NCBI GenBank assembly: GCA_040755215.1
Contig: JBFMBG010000011.1
Coordinates: 1-52,975, forward strand
From: JAIMBK01 sp040755215
Lineage (GTDB): Bacteria; Bacillota; Desulfotomaculia; Desulfotomaculales; Nap2-2B
Direction: 5' to 3'
DNA length: 52,975 nt
The notes under the pieces are model-generated. The model was given only the letters and a program-made list of their open reading frames with translations, did no database searches and had not been told where the DNA came from. Of the stretch, positions 9,058 through 17,069 are shown in pieces (position 1 is the first letter of the stretch; every line of letters begins with the position of its first letter). The position numbers and the translations under genes are program-made.

Positions 9058-9678
9058 ATGTTCTCGATCATTATTCGCAAGCGTTTCCTTTACCTTTTAC
9101 TGGCAATTTTAATCGGTGCGGGGCTGCTTTTCAGCGGACTGCTGGAAATCCCGGCCAAAATTCTAAAAAAAGAAAGGACCGTGGCTGTCCAGAACACCGG
9201 CCTGCAACCGGCCCCCCGTCCGGCTTCCCCGGTTGCCCCCGGGAACAGCGGGGAAATAACCGTTTCGCCGACGCAGGCGAAAACGCAGCTGACAATCAGC
9301 GAAAGAAATGACCTTGATTTTTTCATCGAATACCGGTTGGACCGCGAGCGAACACGGGGCCGGCAAATAGAGCTCCTCCGGGAAATCATCAACAGCCCCA
9401 CGGCAAGTGAGCAGGCGCGCCAGAAGGCGCAGGAGGAGCTCCTGGCCATCAGCGGCAAACTTGCCAAAGAAATGGAACTGGAGCACTTAATCCGGGCGAA
9501 AGGATACCAGGATGCTACCGTATGCATTGAGGAAAAAGGGGTAACCGTAGTCGTCCAGCCGGCGAAAGGGCAAACCCCGCAAAAAATCACGCCCGAAGAC
9601 ATAACAAAAATTTGCGAAGTAGTCTCCTGGGGAACCGGGGTGGGGGAACAAAATATAGTTGTTATCCCGAAAACGTGA
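9058..9678 (+). CDS. spoIIIAH: Stage III sporulation protein AH
   Basis: 206 aa. One N-terminal membrane helix (about 10-28), a Pro/Ala-rich linker, a charged coiled-coil stretch (about 85-145) and the C-terminal domain that contacts SpoIIQ in the forespore. ATG two bases after the spoIIIAG stop. Last gene of the operon. Confidence 0.9.
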   Translation: MFSIIIRKRFLYLLLAILIGAGLLFSGLLEIPAKILKKERTVAVQNTGLQPAPRPASPVAPGNSGEITVSPTQAKTQLTISERNDLDFFIEYRLDRERTRGRQIELLREIINSPTASEQARQKAQEELLAISGKLAKEMELEHLIRAKGYQDATVCIEEKGVTVVVQPAKGQTPQKITPEDITKICEVVSWGTGVGEQNIVVIPKT

Positions 9679-9740
9679 CCCCTTTTTATTTTAAGAGCGC
9701 CAACAACTGGTTAAACTACTAGGCGGAGGTAGCGAACAAG

Positions 9741-10160
9741 ATGGATTTCCAGGAAATCCGGGAACTGATCAGATTAATTGACCAGACGAGTATTGCCGAA
9801 CTTTCCCTGGAAAGCAACGGAATCAAGGTAGCCATCAAAAAAGGTTTCGGCGGACCGGAAAGCGCTGAAGATAAAACTGATCTCTTCAGAGAGGCTAAAG
9901 AAAAGGGGTCAATTAAATTTACCGAGGTGGTTTCACCAATGGTCGGTACCTTTTACCGGGCGCCTGCTCCCGACGCGCCGCCCTTTGTCCAGCCGGGAGA
10001 TATTGTCCAAACAGGACAGACCCTCTGTATCATTGAAGCCATGAAAATGATGAACGAGATTAAGGCCGAGATAACCGGCGAAATCGTCGAAATCCTGGTC
10101 GAAAACGGCGAATCCGTTGAATACGGTCAGCCCCTTTTCTACATGAAACCAGTCCTTTAA
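9741..10160 (+). CDS. accB: Biotin carboxyl carrier protein of acetyl-CoA carboxylase
   Basis: 139 aa. The C-terminal biotinyl domain carries EAMKMMNEI, with the biotinylated lysine at K102. The Ala/Pro-rich linker (about 72-82) and 60-residue N-terminal region are typical of AccB. It carries carboxyl groups in fatty-acid synthesis. No accC or accA/D lies beside it here; accC would normally follow, so it has been separated. GGCGGAGG ribosome site upstream. Confidence 0.9.
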   Translation: MDFQEIRELIRLIDQTSIAELSLESNGIKVAIKKGFGGPESAEDKTDLFREAKEKGSIKFTEVVSPMVGTFYRAPAPDAPPFVQPGDIVQTGQTLCIIEAMKMMNEIKAEITGEIVEILVENGESVEYGQPLFYMKPVL

Positions 10161-10202
10161 AGGGTCGAGAAGTCATTGGCTGTAAAAAATAAACGGCTCC
10201 GG

Positions 10203-10231
10203 TTGCCTAAAGGTGGCAATTAAAGTATAAT
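10203..10231 (+). promoter_or_regulatory. Sigma-A-type promoter of the Asp23 cluster
   Basis: TTGCCT, 17 nt, TATAAT, about 58 nt before the ATG of the Asp23-family gene. The perfect -10 and correct spacing make it a good candidate for transcription of the asp23/amaP/DUF2273/nusB group. Confidence 0.65.
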
Positions 10232-10288
10232 AAACATGTCCTTACTGAACTATTAAGGATAAATTTTTAAGGGGAGGTGCCGAGCCTT

Positions 10289-10678
10289 ATGGAAGAAAAA
10301 AAGGAGATTGTAGTCCAGCAGGAACAAACGGGCCTGGGTTCCATCAGAATCGCCGACGAGGTAGTGCGGATTATCGCCGGCCTGGCCGCTACGGAAGTAC
10401 CCGGAGTAGCCGGAATGAGCGGGGGAATAGTGGGCGGCATTACAGAAATGTTAGGGCGCAAGAACCTTTCTAAAGGCGTGAAAGTAGATGTGGGCGAAAA
10501 AGAAGCAGCCATAGATATTTTCGTGGTCGTCGATTACGGCAGCAGAATCCCCGAGGTGGCTTCGCAGATCCAGCAAAAGGTCAAGAACGCCGTCCAGGAA
10601 ATGACCGGCCTGAATGTTGTGGAGGTTAACGTAAACATCCAGGGAGTTACCTTCAGGGGCGATGAGAATAAGGAGTAG
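10289..10678 (+). CDS. Asp23/Gls24 family envelope protein
   Basis: 129 aa, with the family pattern IADEVVRIIAGLAATEVPGV near the N-terminus and the repeated alpha/beta core of Asp23/YloU proteins. Members are abundant cytoplasmic proteins tethered at the membrane through AmaP and linked to envelope stress. Start ATG at 10289 after a GGGGAGGTG ribosome site. Followed by amaP- and DUF2273-type genes, the usual trio. Confidence 0.9.
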   Translation: MEEKKEIVVQQEQTGLGSIRIADEVVRIIAGLAATEVPGVAGMSGGIVGGITEMLGRKNLSKGVKVDVGEKEAAIDIFVVVDYGSRIPEVASQIQQKVKNAVQEMTGLNVVEVNVNIQGVTFRGDENKE

Positions 10679-10696
10679 ATCTTGAATAGGCCGTCA

Positions 10697-10782
10697 GTCG
10701 TCAGACGCGGGCACCCGAAGGAATTTCCTGACCCCCGGGGCGATCAGCATAAGACAATTCCGGATGCCTGACGTCTGACGAC
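10697..10782. repeat. Inverted repeat between asp23 and amaP
   Basis: GTCGTCAGACG at 10697-10707 is repeated in perfect inverse orientation as CGTCTGACGAC at 10772-10782, with 64 nt between. The element fills most of the 135-nt gap between the two genes and codes for nothing. It resembles a small dispersed palindromic element. Confidence 0.6.
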
Positions 10783-10813
10783 CGGTATCAGAATCGGGGA
10801 GGCTTAAATAACT

Positions 10814-11344
10814 GTGCAGCCTTTCGACCGGGGCTTGCTTTTAATCTATACTTTCCTGCTGACAATTTTCTTTTTAGCCGCGATCCCTTTTTTAGCCGGC
10901 TGGCTTGATTGGAGCCTCCTGGCCCCGTATGCTGAGCAACTGACAAGACAGCCGGAAATTATTTTTGTCTTTTTGGGGTTGGTTGTATTGATGGGGGCAA
11001 GACTTTTTTGGGCGGGAATCAGGCCTGCCCACAAGCACGTAATTGTCCAGGAGGGCGCTTTGGGGCAAGTGCGCATTGCGCTGGCGGCCATTGAAGACCT
11101 GGTGGAGAAAGTGGCCGCGCAAAACAGCGGCGTCCGCGAGGTTAAAGCCAGGGTGCTGGCGCTGCCGGAGGGCGTGGGAATCAGGGTGCAGGCTGCGGTA
11201 AGCCCGGACACCCAAATACCCGAACTTTCAAAAATGATTCAGGAACAGGTAAAGGAAAAAATTTTGGCGGTAACGGGCCTTACCGTTCAGCAGGTGCACG
11301 TTCTGGTCAATAGTTTTGCGGCGCGCAAACCAAGGGTGGAATAG
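10814..11344 (+). CDS. amaP: Alkaline shock response membrane anchor protein AmaP
   Basis: 176 aa. Two N-terminal membrane helices (about 9-32 and 52-72) are followed by a cytoplasmic domain related to Asp23, the AmaP layout. It anchors Asp23 at the membrane. GTG start at 10814. Lies between the Asp23 and DUF2273 genes as in other Firmicutes. Confidence 0.82.
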   Translation: MQPFDRGLLLIYTFLLTIFFLAAIPFLAGWLDWSLLAPYAEQLTRQPEIIFVFLGLVVLMGARLFWAGIRPAHKHVIVQEGALGQVRIALAAIEDLVEKVAAQNSGVREVKARVLALPEGVGIRVQAAVSPDTQIPELSKMIQEQVKEKILAVTGLTVQQVHVLVNSFAARKPRVE

Positions 11345-11370
11345 ACCTTCTGTCAGAGGTGTCAGAAAAA

Positions 11371-11580
11371 ATGGACTTGGTGGATCTTCTCGCCAGACAC
11401 CGGGGCAAAATAGCGGGGATCGTTTTGGGGTTGGTTTTTGGCTGGCTGGTTATTAAATACGGCCTTGGGAAGACCTTTTTTATTGCTTTATGCGCAGCAA
11501 TCGGATATTATATAGGAAAACGGGTAGACGAGCAGTTTGATTTTAAAGACATGCTGGCCAGGATTTTCCGAAGGCATTAA
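11371..11580 (+). CDS. DUF2273 small membrane protein
   Basis: 69 aa with two hydrophobic helices flanking a short turn and a charged C-terminal tail. DUF2273 proteins accompany Asp23/AmaP. ATG at 11371 is chosen because AGAGGT lies 10 nt upstream; a GTG at 11359 in the same frame has no ribosome site. Confidence 0.82.
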   Translation: MDLVDLLARHRGKIAGIVLGLVFGWLVIKYGLGKTFFIALCAAIGYYIGKRVDEQFDFKDMLARIFRRH

Positions 11581-11613
11581 AAGCCAGGCAAGGAGTTAAA
11601 GGCGAGGATTTCG

Positions 11614-12030
11614 ATGAGCAGAAGGCAGGCCCGGGAATTTGCCTTACAGGTTTTGTTTCAGGTGGACATAGGGAAAGCCCGGCCGGAAGCGGCCATGGAA
11701 TACGCCGCCCGGGAAAAATCTTTAAACCAGGAGGATCTGGCCTTTGCCAGAAAAATAATTCAAGGCACCCTCGAATATTTAGAGCCCATTGACCGGGTAA
11801 TCTCCCGCGTCAGTCACGACTGGGAGCTCAACCGGATGGCCGCCGTGGATCGCAATATTATCCGCCTGGCCCTTTTCGAGATTTTTTATTGCGCAGACAT
11901 TCCCCTGGCGGTTTCCGTTGATGAAGCGGTAGAGCTGGCGAAGGCATACGGCACAGACGATTCCAGCCGCTTCATAAACGGCATTTTAGGCAAGGTGGTC
12001 AAAGACCCGGCAAGTTACTTGAAATCCTGA
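11614..12030 (+). CDS. nusB: Transcription antitermination factor NusB
   Basis: 138 aa, all-helical. Typical NusB N-terminus (RRQAREFALQVLFQ) and C-terminal motif (DEAVELAKAYGTDDSSRFINGILG). It forms a dimer with NusE (S10) and binds boxA RNA in rRNA antitermination. Followed at once by a terminator. Confidence 0.95.
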   Translation: MSRRQAREFALQVLFQVDIGKARPEAAMEYAAREKSLNQEDLAFARKIIQGTLEYLEPIDRVISRVSHDWELNRMAAVDRNIIRLALFEIFYCADIPLAVSVDEAVELAKAYGTDDSSRFINGILGKVVKDPASYLKS

Positions 12031-12050
12031 TTGGGAATTTTAACCGCCTG

Positions 12051-12078
12051 AAAACTGCTCGGTGGAAGCAGTTTTTTT
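12051..12078 (+). terminator. Rho-independent terminator after nusB
   Basis: A 9-bp perfect stem (AAAACTGCT / AGCAGTTTT) with a 7-nt loop and an uninterrupted T-run. It ends the asp23-nusB transcript. Confidence 0.9.
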
Positions 12079-12196
12079 ATGCAAAAAATTTCTTCAAGTC
12101 ATCCTTGCGGCAGGAATTGGGGGGTGGTTGGGCGAAGTTATATGCCTGAAAGAGATGATAAAAACACAGCGGAAAAGGGAGGGAAGAGGGTTTTTA

Positions 12197-13069
12197 ATGT
12201 ACAAAATCATCGAAAAGCAAGTATTTTCACCCATCATTAAACTAATGGTCATTGCCGCGCCAAAAGTCGCAAAAAAATGTCAACCCGGGCAGTTTGTCAT
12301 CCTGCGCACCCACGAGGAAGGCGAGCGTATTCCGCTGACCATCGCCGACTTTGACCGGCAGGAAGGTACCATCACCATCGTCTTCCAGGAGGTAGGGAAA
12401 ACCACCAGGCAATTGGGTGCGCTGGCAGCAGGGGACTGTGTCCAGGATTTTGTCGGCCCGCTGGGCACCCCTTCGCACATCGAAAATTTCGGCACGGTCG
12501 TCTGCGTGGGCGGCGGAGTAGGCGTGGCCCCGGTGTTCCCGATTGCCCGGGCTTTCAAGGAAGCCGGCAATCACGTCATCGGGATCATGGGCGCCCGGAC
12601 AAAAGAACTCCTTTTCTGGGAAGATAGAATGCGGGAAGCCTCCAGCGAGTTGTTTGTGACCACCGACGACGGCTCTTACGTAAGAAAGGGATTCGTTACC
12701 GACGTTCTCCAGGAAGTTATTGAAGAGCGGGGGAAAGAGCAAATTGCCCTGGTGCTGGCCATTGGTCCGCAGCCGATGATGCGGGCTTGCTGCAATTTAA
12801 CCAGGGAGTACGGCATCAAAACGATCGTCAGCTTAAATTCGCTGATGGTGGACGGGACCGGAATGTGCGGTTGCTGCCGGGTAACCGTAGGCGGGCAAAC
12901 GAAATTTGTCTGCGTGGACGGCCCGGAATTTGACGGCCACCAGGTAGATTTCGCCGAACTGGCGCGGCGCAACGCATTTTTCCTGGAGGAAGAAAAGCTC
13001 TCGCTGGAGCGCTGGCAGCATAACAGGAACAGCAGGGGATGTACTTGCGGATGCGGAGGTGGGCATTAA
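12197..13069 (+). CDS. nfnA: NfnA-type small subunit: FAD/NAD-binding [2Fe-2S] oxidoreductase
   Basis: 290 aa. A ferredoxin-NADP reductase-type FAD domain (about 1-100) and an NAD(P) domain with GGGVGVAP are followed by a [2Fe-2S] site in GTGMCGCCR...FVCVDGPEF. This is the small subunit of NADH-dependent ferredoxin:NADP oxidoreductase, also called sulfide dehydrogenase SudB. ATG at 12197, in frame and downstream of AGGGAGGGAAGAGGG. The extreme C-terminus carries an extra CTCGCGGGH tail. Overlaps the next gene by one base (TAATG). Confidence 0.88.
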   Translation: MYKIIEKQVFSPIIKLMVIAAPKVAKKCQPGQFVILRTHEEGERIPLTIADFDRQEGTITIVFQEVGKTTRQLGALAAGDCVQDFVGPLGTPSHIENFGTVVCVGGGVGVAPVFPIARAFKEAGNHVIGIMGARTKELLFWEDRMREASSELFVTTDDGSYVRKGFVTDVLQEVIEERGKEQIALVLAIGPQPMMRACCNLTREYGIKTIVSLNSLMVDGTGMCGCCRVTVGGQTKFVCVDGPEFDGHQVDFAELARRNAFFLEEEKLSLERWQHNRNSRGCTCGCGGGH

Positions 13070-14526
13070 TGGCAGAAACGAAAGAACCAGGCAAAAAGAA
13101 GGAAATTATCCCGAAAAAATACCCCATGCCCGCCCAGGATCCGGCGGTGCGGATTAAAAATTTCAACGAGGTGGCTTTGGGGTACGACGAAGAAACCACC
13201 GTGGCGGAAGCCAACCGTTGTTTGCAGTGCAAAAAAGCGCCCTGCCGCCAGGGCTGCCCGGTGGAAGTGGACATCCCGGCCTTTATTAAGCTGATTACCG
13301 AAAAAGACTTTGTCGGCGCAATTCAAAAGATCAAGGAGAAAAACGCCCTGCCGGCGGTCTGCGGGCGGGTTTGCCCGCAGGAAAACCAGTGCGAGAAATA
13401 CTGCACCATGGGCAAAAAGCACGAGCCGGTGGCCATTGGCCGCCTGGAGCGTTATTGTGCCGATTGGGAGCTGGCTAAAGGGGTGCTCCCGCAAGAGGTT
13501 GCGCCGCCTACGGGCTTTCGGGTGGCCGTGGTCGGGTCCGGTCCCGGCGGCCTCACCTGCGCCGCCGACCTGGCCAAACTGGGGCACCGGGTAACCATTT
13601 TCGAGGCCCTCCACGTCCCCGGCGGGGTGCTCATGTACGGCATTCCCGAGTTCCGCTTGCCCAAGCGGGTGGTGCAGGCGGAAATCGAAAACCTCAAAAA
13701 ACTGGGCGTAACCATTGAAGTCAACGCGGTGGTAGGGAAGTTTGCCACCATTGACGAACTGATGAACGAGGAAGGTTTTGACGCCGTATACATCGGAACC
13801 GGCGCTGGCCTGCCTTACTTTATGAACATTCCCGGGGAAAATTCCTGCGGCGTCTATTCCGCCAACGAATTTTTAACCCGGACCAATTTAATGAAAGCGT
13901 ACCTGTTCCCTGAGTGGGACACCCCCATTAAAATCGGCAAGAAGGTAGCCGTTCTGGGCGGCGGCAACGTGGCCATGGACGCGGCCCGCACCGCTTTGCG
14001 CCTGGGCGCCGAAGAGTCCTGGATCGTCTATCGCCGCTCGCAAAACGAACTGCCCGCCCGCCACGAAGAAGTGGAGCACGCCATCGAAGAGGGTGTCAAA
14101 TTTGCCTTTTTGACCAGCCCCACCAGGATTCTGGCGGACGAAAACGGGAAAGTAAAGGCAATGGAATGCCTGCGATATGAATTAGGCGAACCTGATGCCT
14201 CCGGCCGGCGCAGCCCTGTGCCGATCCCCGGCTCCGAATTTATCATGGAAGCAGACACGGTGGTGGTGGCCATCGGGCAGGGACCCAACCCCCTGGTGCC
14301 CAGGACCACCCAAGGTCTGGAAGTCACCAGGAAAGGGAATATTGTTGCCGACCCGGCCACGGGAGCCACTTCGAAACCGGGTGTTTTCGCCGGCGGCGAC
14401 GTGGTCACCGGCGCGGCGACGGTGATCCTGGCGATGGGCGCCGGGCGCGTGGCGGCAAAATCAATGCATGCCTACCTGATGGCAAAAAGGGGCGCCTATT
14501 CAATAAATTCAAATGGAGAAAGATGA
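13069..14526 (+). CDS. nfnB: NfnB-type large subunit: glutamate synthase beta-like flavoprotein
   Basis: 485 aa from the ATG at 13069, which is overlapped by the nfnA stop and preceded by GGAGGTG. The N-terminal iron-sulfur module (CLQCKKAPCRQGCPV and CGRVCPQENQCEKYC) is followed by FAD (GSGPGGLTCA) and NADPH (GGGNVAMDAAR) domains. With NfnA it catalyses reversible electron bifurcation between NADPH, NADH and ferredoxin. Such proteins are often mis-annotated as GltA/GltD. No glutamate synthase alpha subunit is present, which supports the Nfn reading. Confidence 0.88.
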   Translation: MAETKEPGKKKEIIPKKYPMPAQDPAVRIKNFNEVALGYDEETTVAEANRCLQCKKAPCRQGCPVEVDIPAFIKLITEKDFVGAIQKIKEKNALPAVCGRVCPQENQCEKYCTMGKKHEPVAIGRLERYCADWELAKGVLPQEVAPPTGFRVAVVGSGPGGLTCAADLAKLGHRVTIFEALHVPGGVLMYGIPEFRLPKRVVQAEIENLKKLGVTIEVNAVVGKFATIDELMNEEGFDAVYIGTGAGLPYFMNIPGENSCGVYSANEFLTRTNLMKAYLFPEWDTPIKIGKKVAVLGGGNVAMDAARTALRLGAEESWIVYRRSQNELPARHEEVEHAIEEGVKFAFLTSPTRILADENGKVKAMECLRYELGEPDASGRRSPVPIPGSEFIMEADTVVVAIGQGPNPLVPRTTQGLEVTRKGNIVADPATGATSKPGVFAGGDVVTGAATVILAMGAGRVAAKSMHAYLMAKRGAYSINSNGER

Positions 14527-15755
14527 TCCAGTTAAATCCAGCGCCAAAGAAACTGCTGACGGTAACAGAGCTGACAGCTTACATTAAAGATCTGATGGAC
14601 AGGGACCCGCTGTTGATCAGTTTGTGGGTCAAGGGTGAAATATCCAACTGCAAGCTGGCGGCCAGCGGCCACCTGTACTTCACTCTGAAGGACGAGCAGT
14701 GCTGCCTCAGGGCGATCATGTTTCGCTCCCGGTGCGTAAAGCTGCCTTTCCAGCCGAAAAACGGCCTGGCCGTCCGGGTGCGCGGCTACGTGACGGTGTT
14801 TGAGCGCGACGGCACCTACCAGCTCTACGTCGAAGAGATGGAGCCCGACGGCGCCGGCGCGCTTCATCTGGCTTTTGAACAGTTAAAAAACAAGCTTCAG
14901 CAAGAAGGGTTGTTTGATCCCCGGCGCAAGCAAAAGCTCCCTTTTTTGCCCCGGCGCATCGGCATCGTCACCTCGCCCACGGGAGCGGTAATCCGTGACA
15001 TGATTAAAATTATCAACCGGCGCTGGCCGGGGGTGGAAATTGTTTTCGTCCCCGTGGCCGTACAGGGGGAAACGGCGGCGGGGGAAATTGCCCGGGCCAT
15101 CGACTGGCTGAACCGGGCTGGTGACGTTGAGGTTATTATCGCGGGGCGCGGCGGAGGTTCGCTGGAAGAGCTCTGGGCTTTTAACACGGAAATAGTCGCG
15201 CGCAGTATTTTTCATTCCCGAATCCCCGTCATTTCGGCGGTGGGACACGAAACCGATTTCACCATTGCCGATTTTGTGGCCGACGTCCGCGCGCCCACTC
15301 CCTCAGCGGCCGCCGAACTGGTGGTGCCGGTCAAAGACGAAGTAAAAAGGTACCTGGGAACGATGCAGGAGCGCCTTTGCCGGGGGGCAACAGAATACCT
15401 GAAACAGCACCGGCGGCGTTTAACCACCATTCTGGACCGCCCCCTGTTCTGGCGGCCGGTGCAAGAGATCTGCGCCGGCAGGCAGCAGCAGGTGGATTTT
15501 CTGCACCAGCTACTGATCCAGGCGGTCAACAACGTCAAGGAACAAAACCGGAACAGGTTGGGTGCGCTCGCCGGGCGCCTGGAAGCCTTGAGTCCGCTGG
15601 CGACCCTGGCCCGCGGCTACAGCATCTGCACCCGGCCCGGAGTGCCGGGAGTAATCCGGAGCGCTACGGAAGTAGAAAGCGGAGAGCAGGTTCAGGTTAA
15701 GCTATCCGAGGGCAGGCTGCTCTGCGTGGTGGAAGAGAGCATAGAAGAAAATTAA
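14523..15755 (+). CDS. xseA: Exodeoxyribonuclease VII large subunit
   Basis: 410 aa. N-terminal OB-fold (about 10-105), then the catalytic domain with GIVTSPTGAVIRD, RGGGSLEELWAFN and SAVGHETDFTI. Degrades single-stranded DNA together with XseB. Overlaps the nfnB stop (ATGA). The small subunit gene xseB, usually next, is not found before folD, and the usual folD-xseA order is reversed here. Confidence 0.94.
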   Translation: MIQLNPAPKKLLTVTELTAYIKDLMDRDPLLISLWVKGEISNCKLAASGHLYFTLKDEQCCLRAIMFRSRCVKLPFQPKNGLAVRVRGYVTVFERDGTYQLYVEEMEPDGAGALHLAFEQLKNKLQQEGLFDPRRKQKLPFLPRRIGIVTSPTGAVIRDMIKIINRRWPGVEIVFVPVAVQGETAAGEIARAIDWLNRAGDVEVIIAGRGGGSLEELWAFNTEIVARSIFHSRIPVISAVGHETDFTIADFVADVRAPTPSAAAELVVPVKDEVKRYLGTMQERLCRGATEYLKQHRRRLTTILDRPLFWRPVQEICAGRQQQVDFLHQLLIQAVNNVKEQNRNRLGALAGRLEALSPLATLARGYSICTRPGVPGVIRSATEVESGEQVQVKLSEGRLLCVVEESIEEN

Positions 15756-15828
15756 TTGTCTGGACCACTAAGATTCAAAGAAGCAAGGCCCAACAAAAGC
15801 AAAAAATTTTGAAAGGAGAGAGTGAGAA

Positions 15829-16716
15829 ATGGCGGCCAAAATTATCAGCGGCACAGAGATTGCCAAACAGATTCGCGAGGAAATAAAAGAGGAGGTGAAA
15901 AATCTCAAAGAGAAATACAACGTTACCCCCGGGCTCGTGACCATCCTGGTGGGGGAGAACCCGGCATCGGTCAGTTACGTGACGGGAAAGCAAAAAACAG
16001 CCAAAGAACTGGGCTTTTACTCGGTTCAGGACAATCAGCCGGCCGATATAACGGAAGACCAGCTGCTGGCTTTAATCGCTCAATACAACAAAGACCCGTT
16101 GATTCACGGCATTCTGGTGCAGTTGCCGCTGCCCAAGCATATCAACGAAAACAAAGTGCTCTACGCTATCAACCCCGATAAAGACGTGGACGCCTTTCAC
16201 CCGGTCAACGTCGGAAAACTGATGATTGGCGAGGCGAACTATTATCCCTGCACCCCCTTCGGCATCCAGCAAATGTTGATCAGGTCCGGGGTGCAGACCG
16301 ACGGCGCGGAAGTGGTGGTGGTCGGAAGAAGCAATATCGTGGGCAAACCCATTGCCATCATGATGGCCCAAAAGGCGAAGGGCGCCAACGCCACCGTGAC
16401 CATCTGCCACACCGGTACGAAGAACCTGGCTGAACACACCAGAAGGGCGGACATCCTGATCGTGGCGGCCGGCCGGCCGAAGGCGGTTACCGCGGATATG
16501 GTCAAAGAAGGTGCCGTGGTAATCGACGTTGGCGTCAACAGGATCGGTATGACCCCCGAAGGCAAGGCCATCCTCTGCGGCGACGTCGATTTTGAAGCCA
16601 TCAAAGAAAAGGCCAGCATGATCACCCCCGTACCCGGCGGAGTAGGCCCGATGACCATCACCATGTTAATGTTAAATACCGTCAAAGCCGCCAAGGTGGC
16701 GAACGGAATAGCTTAA
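15829..16716 (+). CDS. folD: Bifunctional methylenetetrahydrofolate dehydrogenase/cyclohydrolase
   Basis: 295 aa, full length. The catalytic lysine lies in SYVTGKQK, and the LPLPKH, DKDVDAFHP, VVGRSNIVGKP and PVPGGVGPMT signatures are all present. It converts methylene-THF to formyl-THF, feeding purine synthesis and, in acetogen-like organisms, the methyl branch of the Wood-Ljungdahl pathway. ATG at 15829 after AAAGGAGAG. Confidence 0.96.
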   Translation: MAAKIISGTEIAKQIREEIKEEVKNLKEKYNVTPGLVTILVGENPASVSYVTGKQKTAKELGFYSVQDNQPADITEDQLLALIAQYNKDPLIHGILVQLPLPKHINENKVLYAINPDKDVDAFHPVNVGKLMIGEANYYPCTPFGIQQMLIRSGVQTDGAEVVVVGRSNIVGKPIAIMMAQKAKGANATVTICHTGTKNLAEHTRRADILIVAAGRPKAVTADMVKEGAVVIDVGVNRIGMTPEGKAILCGDVDFEAIKEKASMITPVPGGVGPMTITMLMLNTVKAAKVANGIA

Positions 16717-16770
16717 AAAATAAACAGCAAATTCAAAATCAAGCCTGAGTTTTAAGCGTCAACTTAAATA

Positions 16771-16816
16771 AAAACCCGCGGGCAGAATTTTTTCAGCAAC
16801 GCGGGTTTTTGGTTTA
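16771..16816. terminator. Terminator after folD, shared with opposite strand
   Basis: A 10-bp perfect stem (AAAACCCGCG / CGCGGGTTTT), 19-nt loop and trailing T-rich sequence. The A-run before the left arm means it can also end a minus-strand transcript, namely that of the short peptide gene at 16829-16879. Confidence 0.82.
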
Positions 16817-16828
16817 ATAATTTTAGCG

Positions 16829-16879
16829 TCAGAAGTTGCGTGGAACCACCTTCACGTGAAGCATATCATTATCTGGCAT
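16829..16879 (-). CDS. Putative 16-residue peptide with own ribosome site
   Basis: On the minus strand AGGAGGG (16889-16895) is followed, 9 nt later, by ATG and 16 codons (MPDNDMLHVKVVPRNF), a TGA, and then the folD-side terminator in the right orientation. SD, start, stop and terminator are directly visible; expression is inference. The same frame stays open upstream without an ATG for about 45 more codons, so it could be the end of a decayed gene. No function recognised. Confidence 0.4.
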   Translation of the reverse strand: MPDNDMLHVKVVPRNF

Positions 16880-17069
16880 TTTCCAAATCCCTCCTGCTCG
16901 ATTTTCACCGGATGAAGCTTTTTTCTTTTAACCTGAAAAATAACATCGTTTACATCTAAGGTGTGAACGGCATGGCCGGACGCAGCCGGGAGAGTCAAAA
17001 AAAGGTTTTTTCGCAAAATTAGCGAATTATAGAAGATAAGTCTTAACCCGTGAGGGAGGTAATCGTGCG
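16880..17069. other. Gap before the sigma-54 regulator
   Basis: This is the main part of the 350-nt gap between folD and the regulator. It contains the SD of the short minus-strand peptide and an AT-rich stretch (17000-17045) that could hold the regulator's promoter. I could not identify convincing -35/-10 or -24/-12 elements. A GGGAGGT ribosome site at 17054-17060 serves the GTG at 17070. Confidence 0.4.

Noticed and set aside
13069..14526. Glutamate synthase small subunit (GltD)
   Set aside because: No large glutamate synthase subunit is nearby and the gene is fused in operon to the FAD/[2Fe-2S] NfnA partner, so NfnB/SudA is the better reading.
16831..17019. 62-codon minus-strand frame from a TTG that includes the 16-residue peptide
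   Set aside because: No ribosome site at its TTG, and the good SD lies inside it just before the internal ATG. The shorter peptide is the better-supported call, though a decayed gene remains possible.
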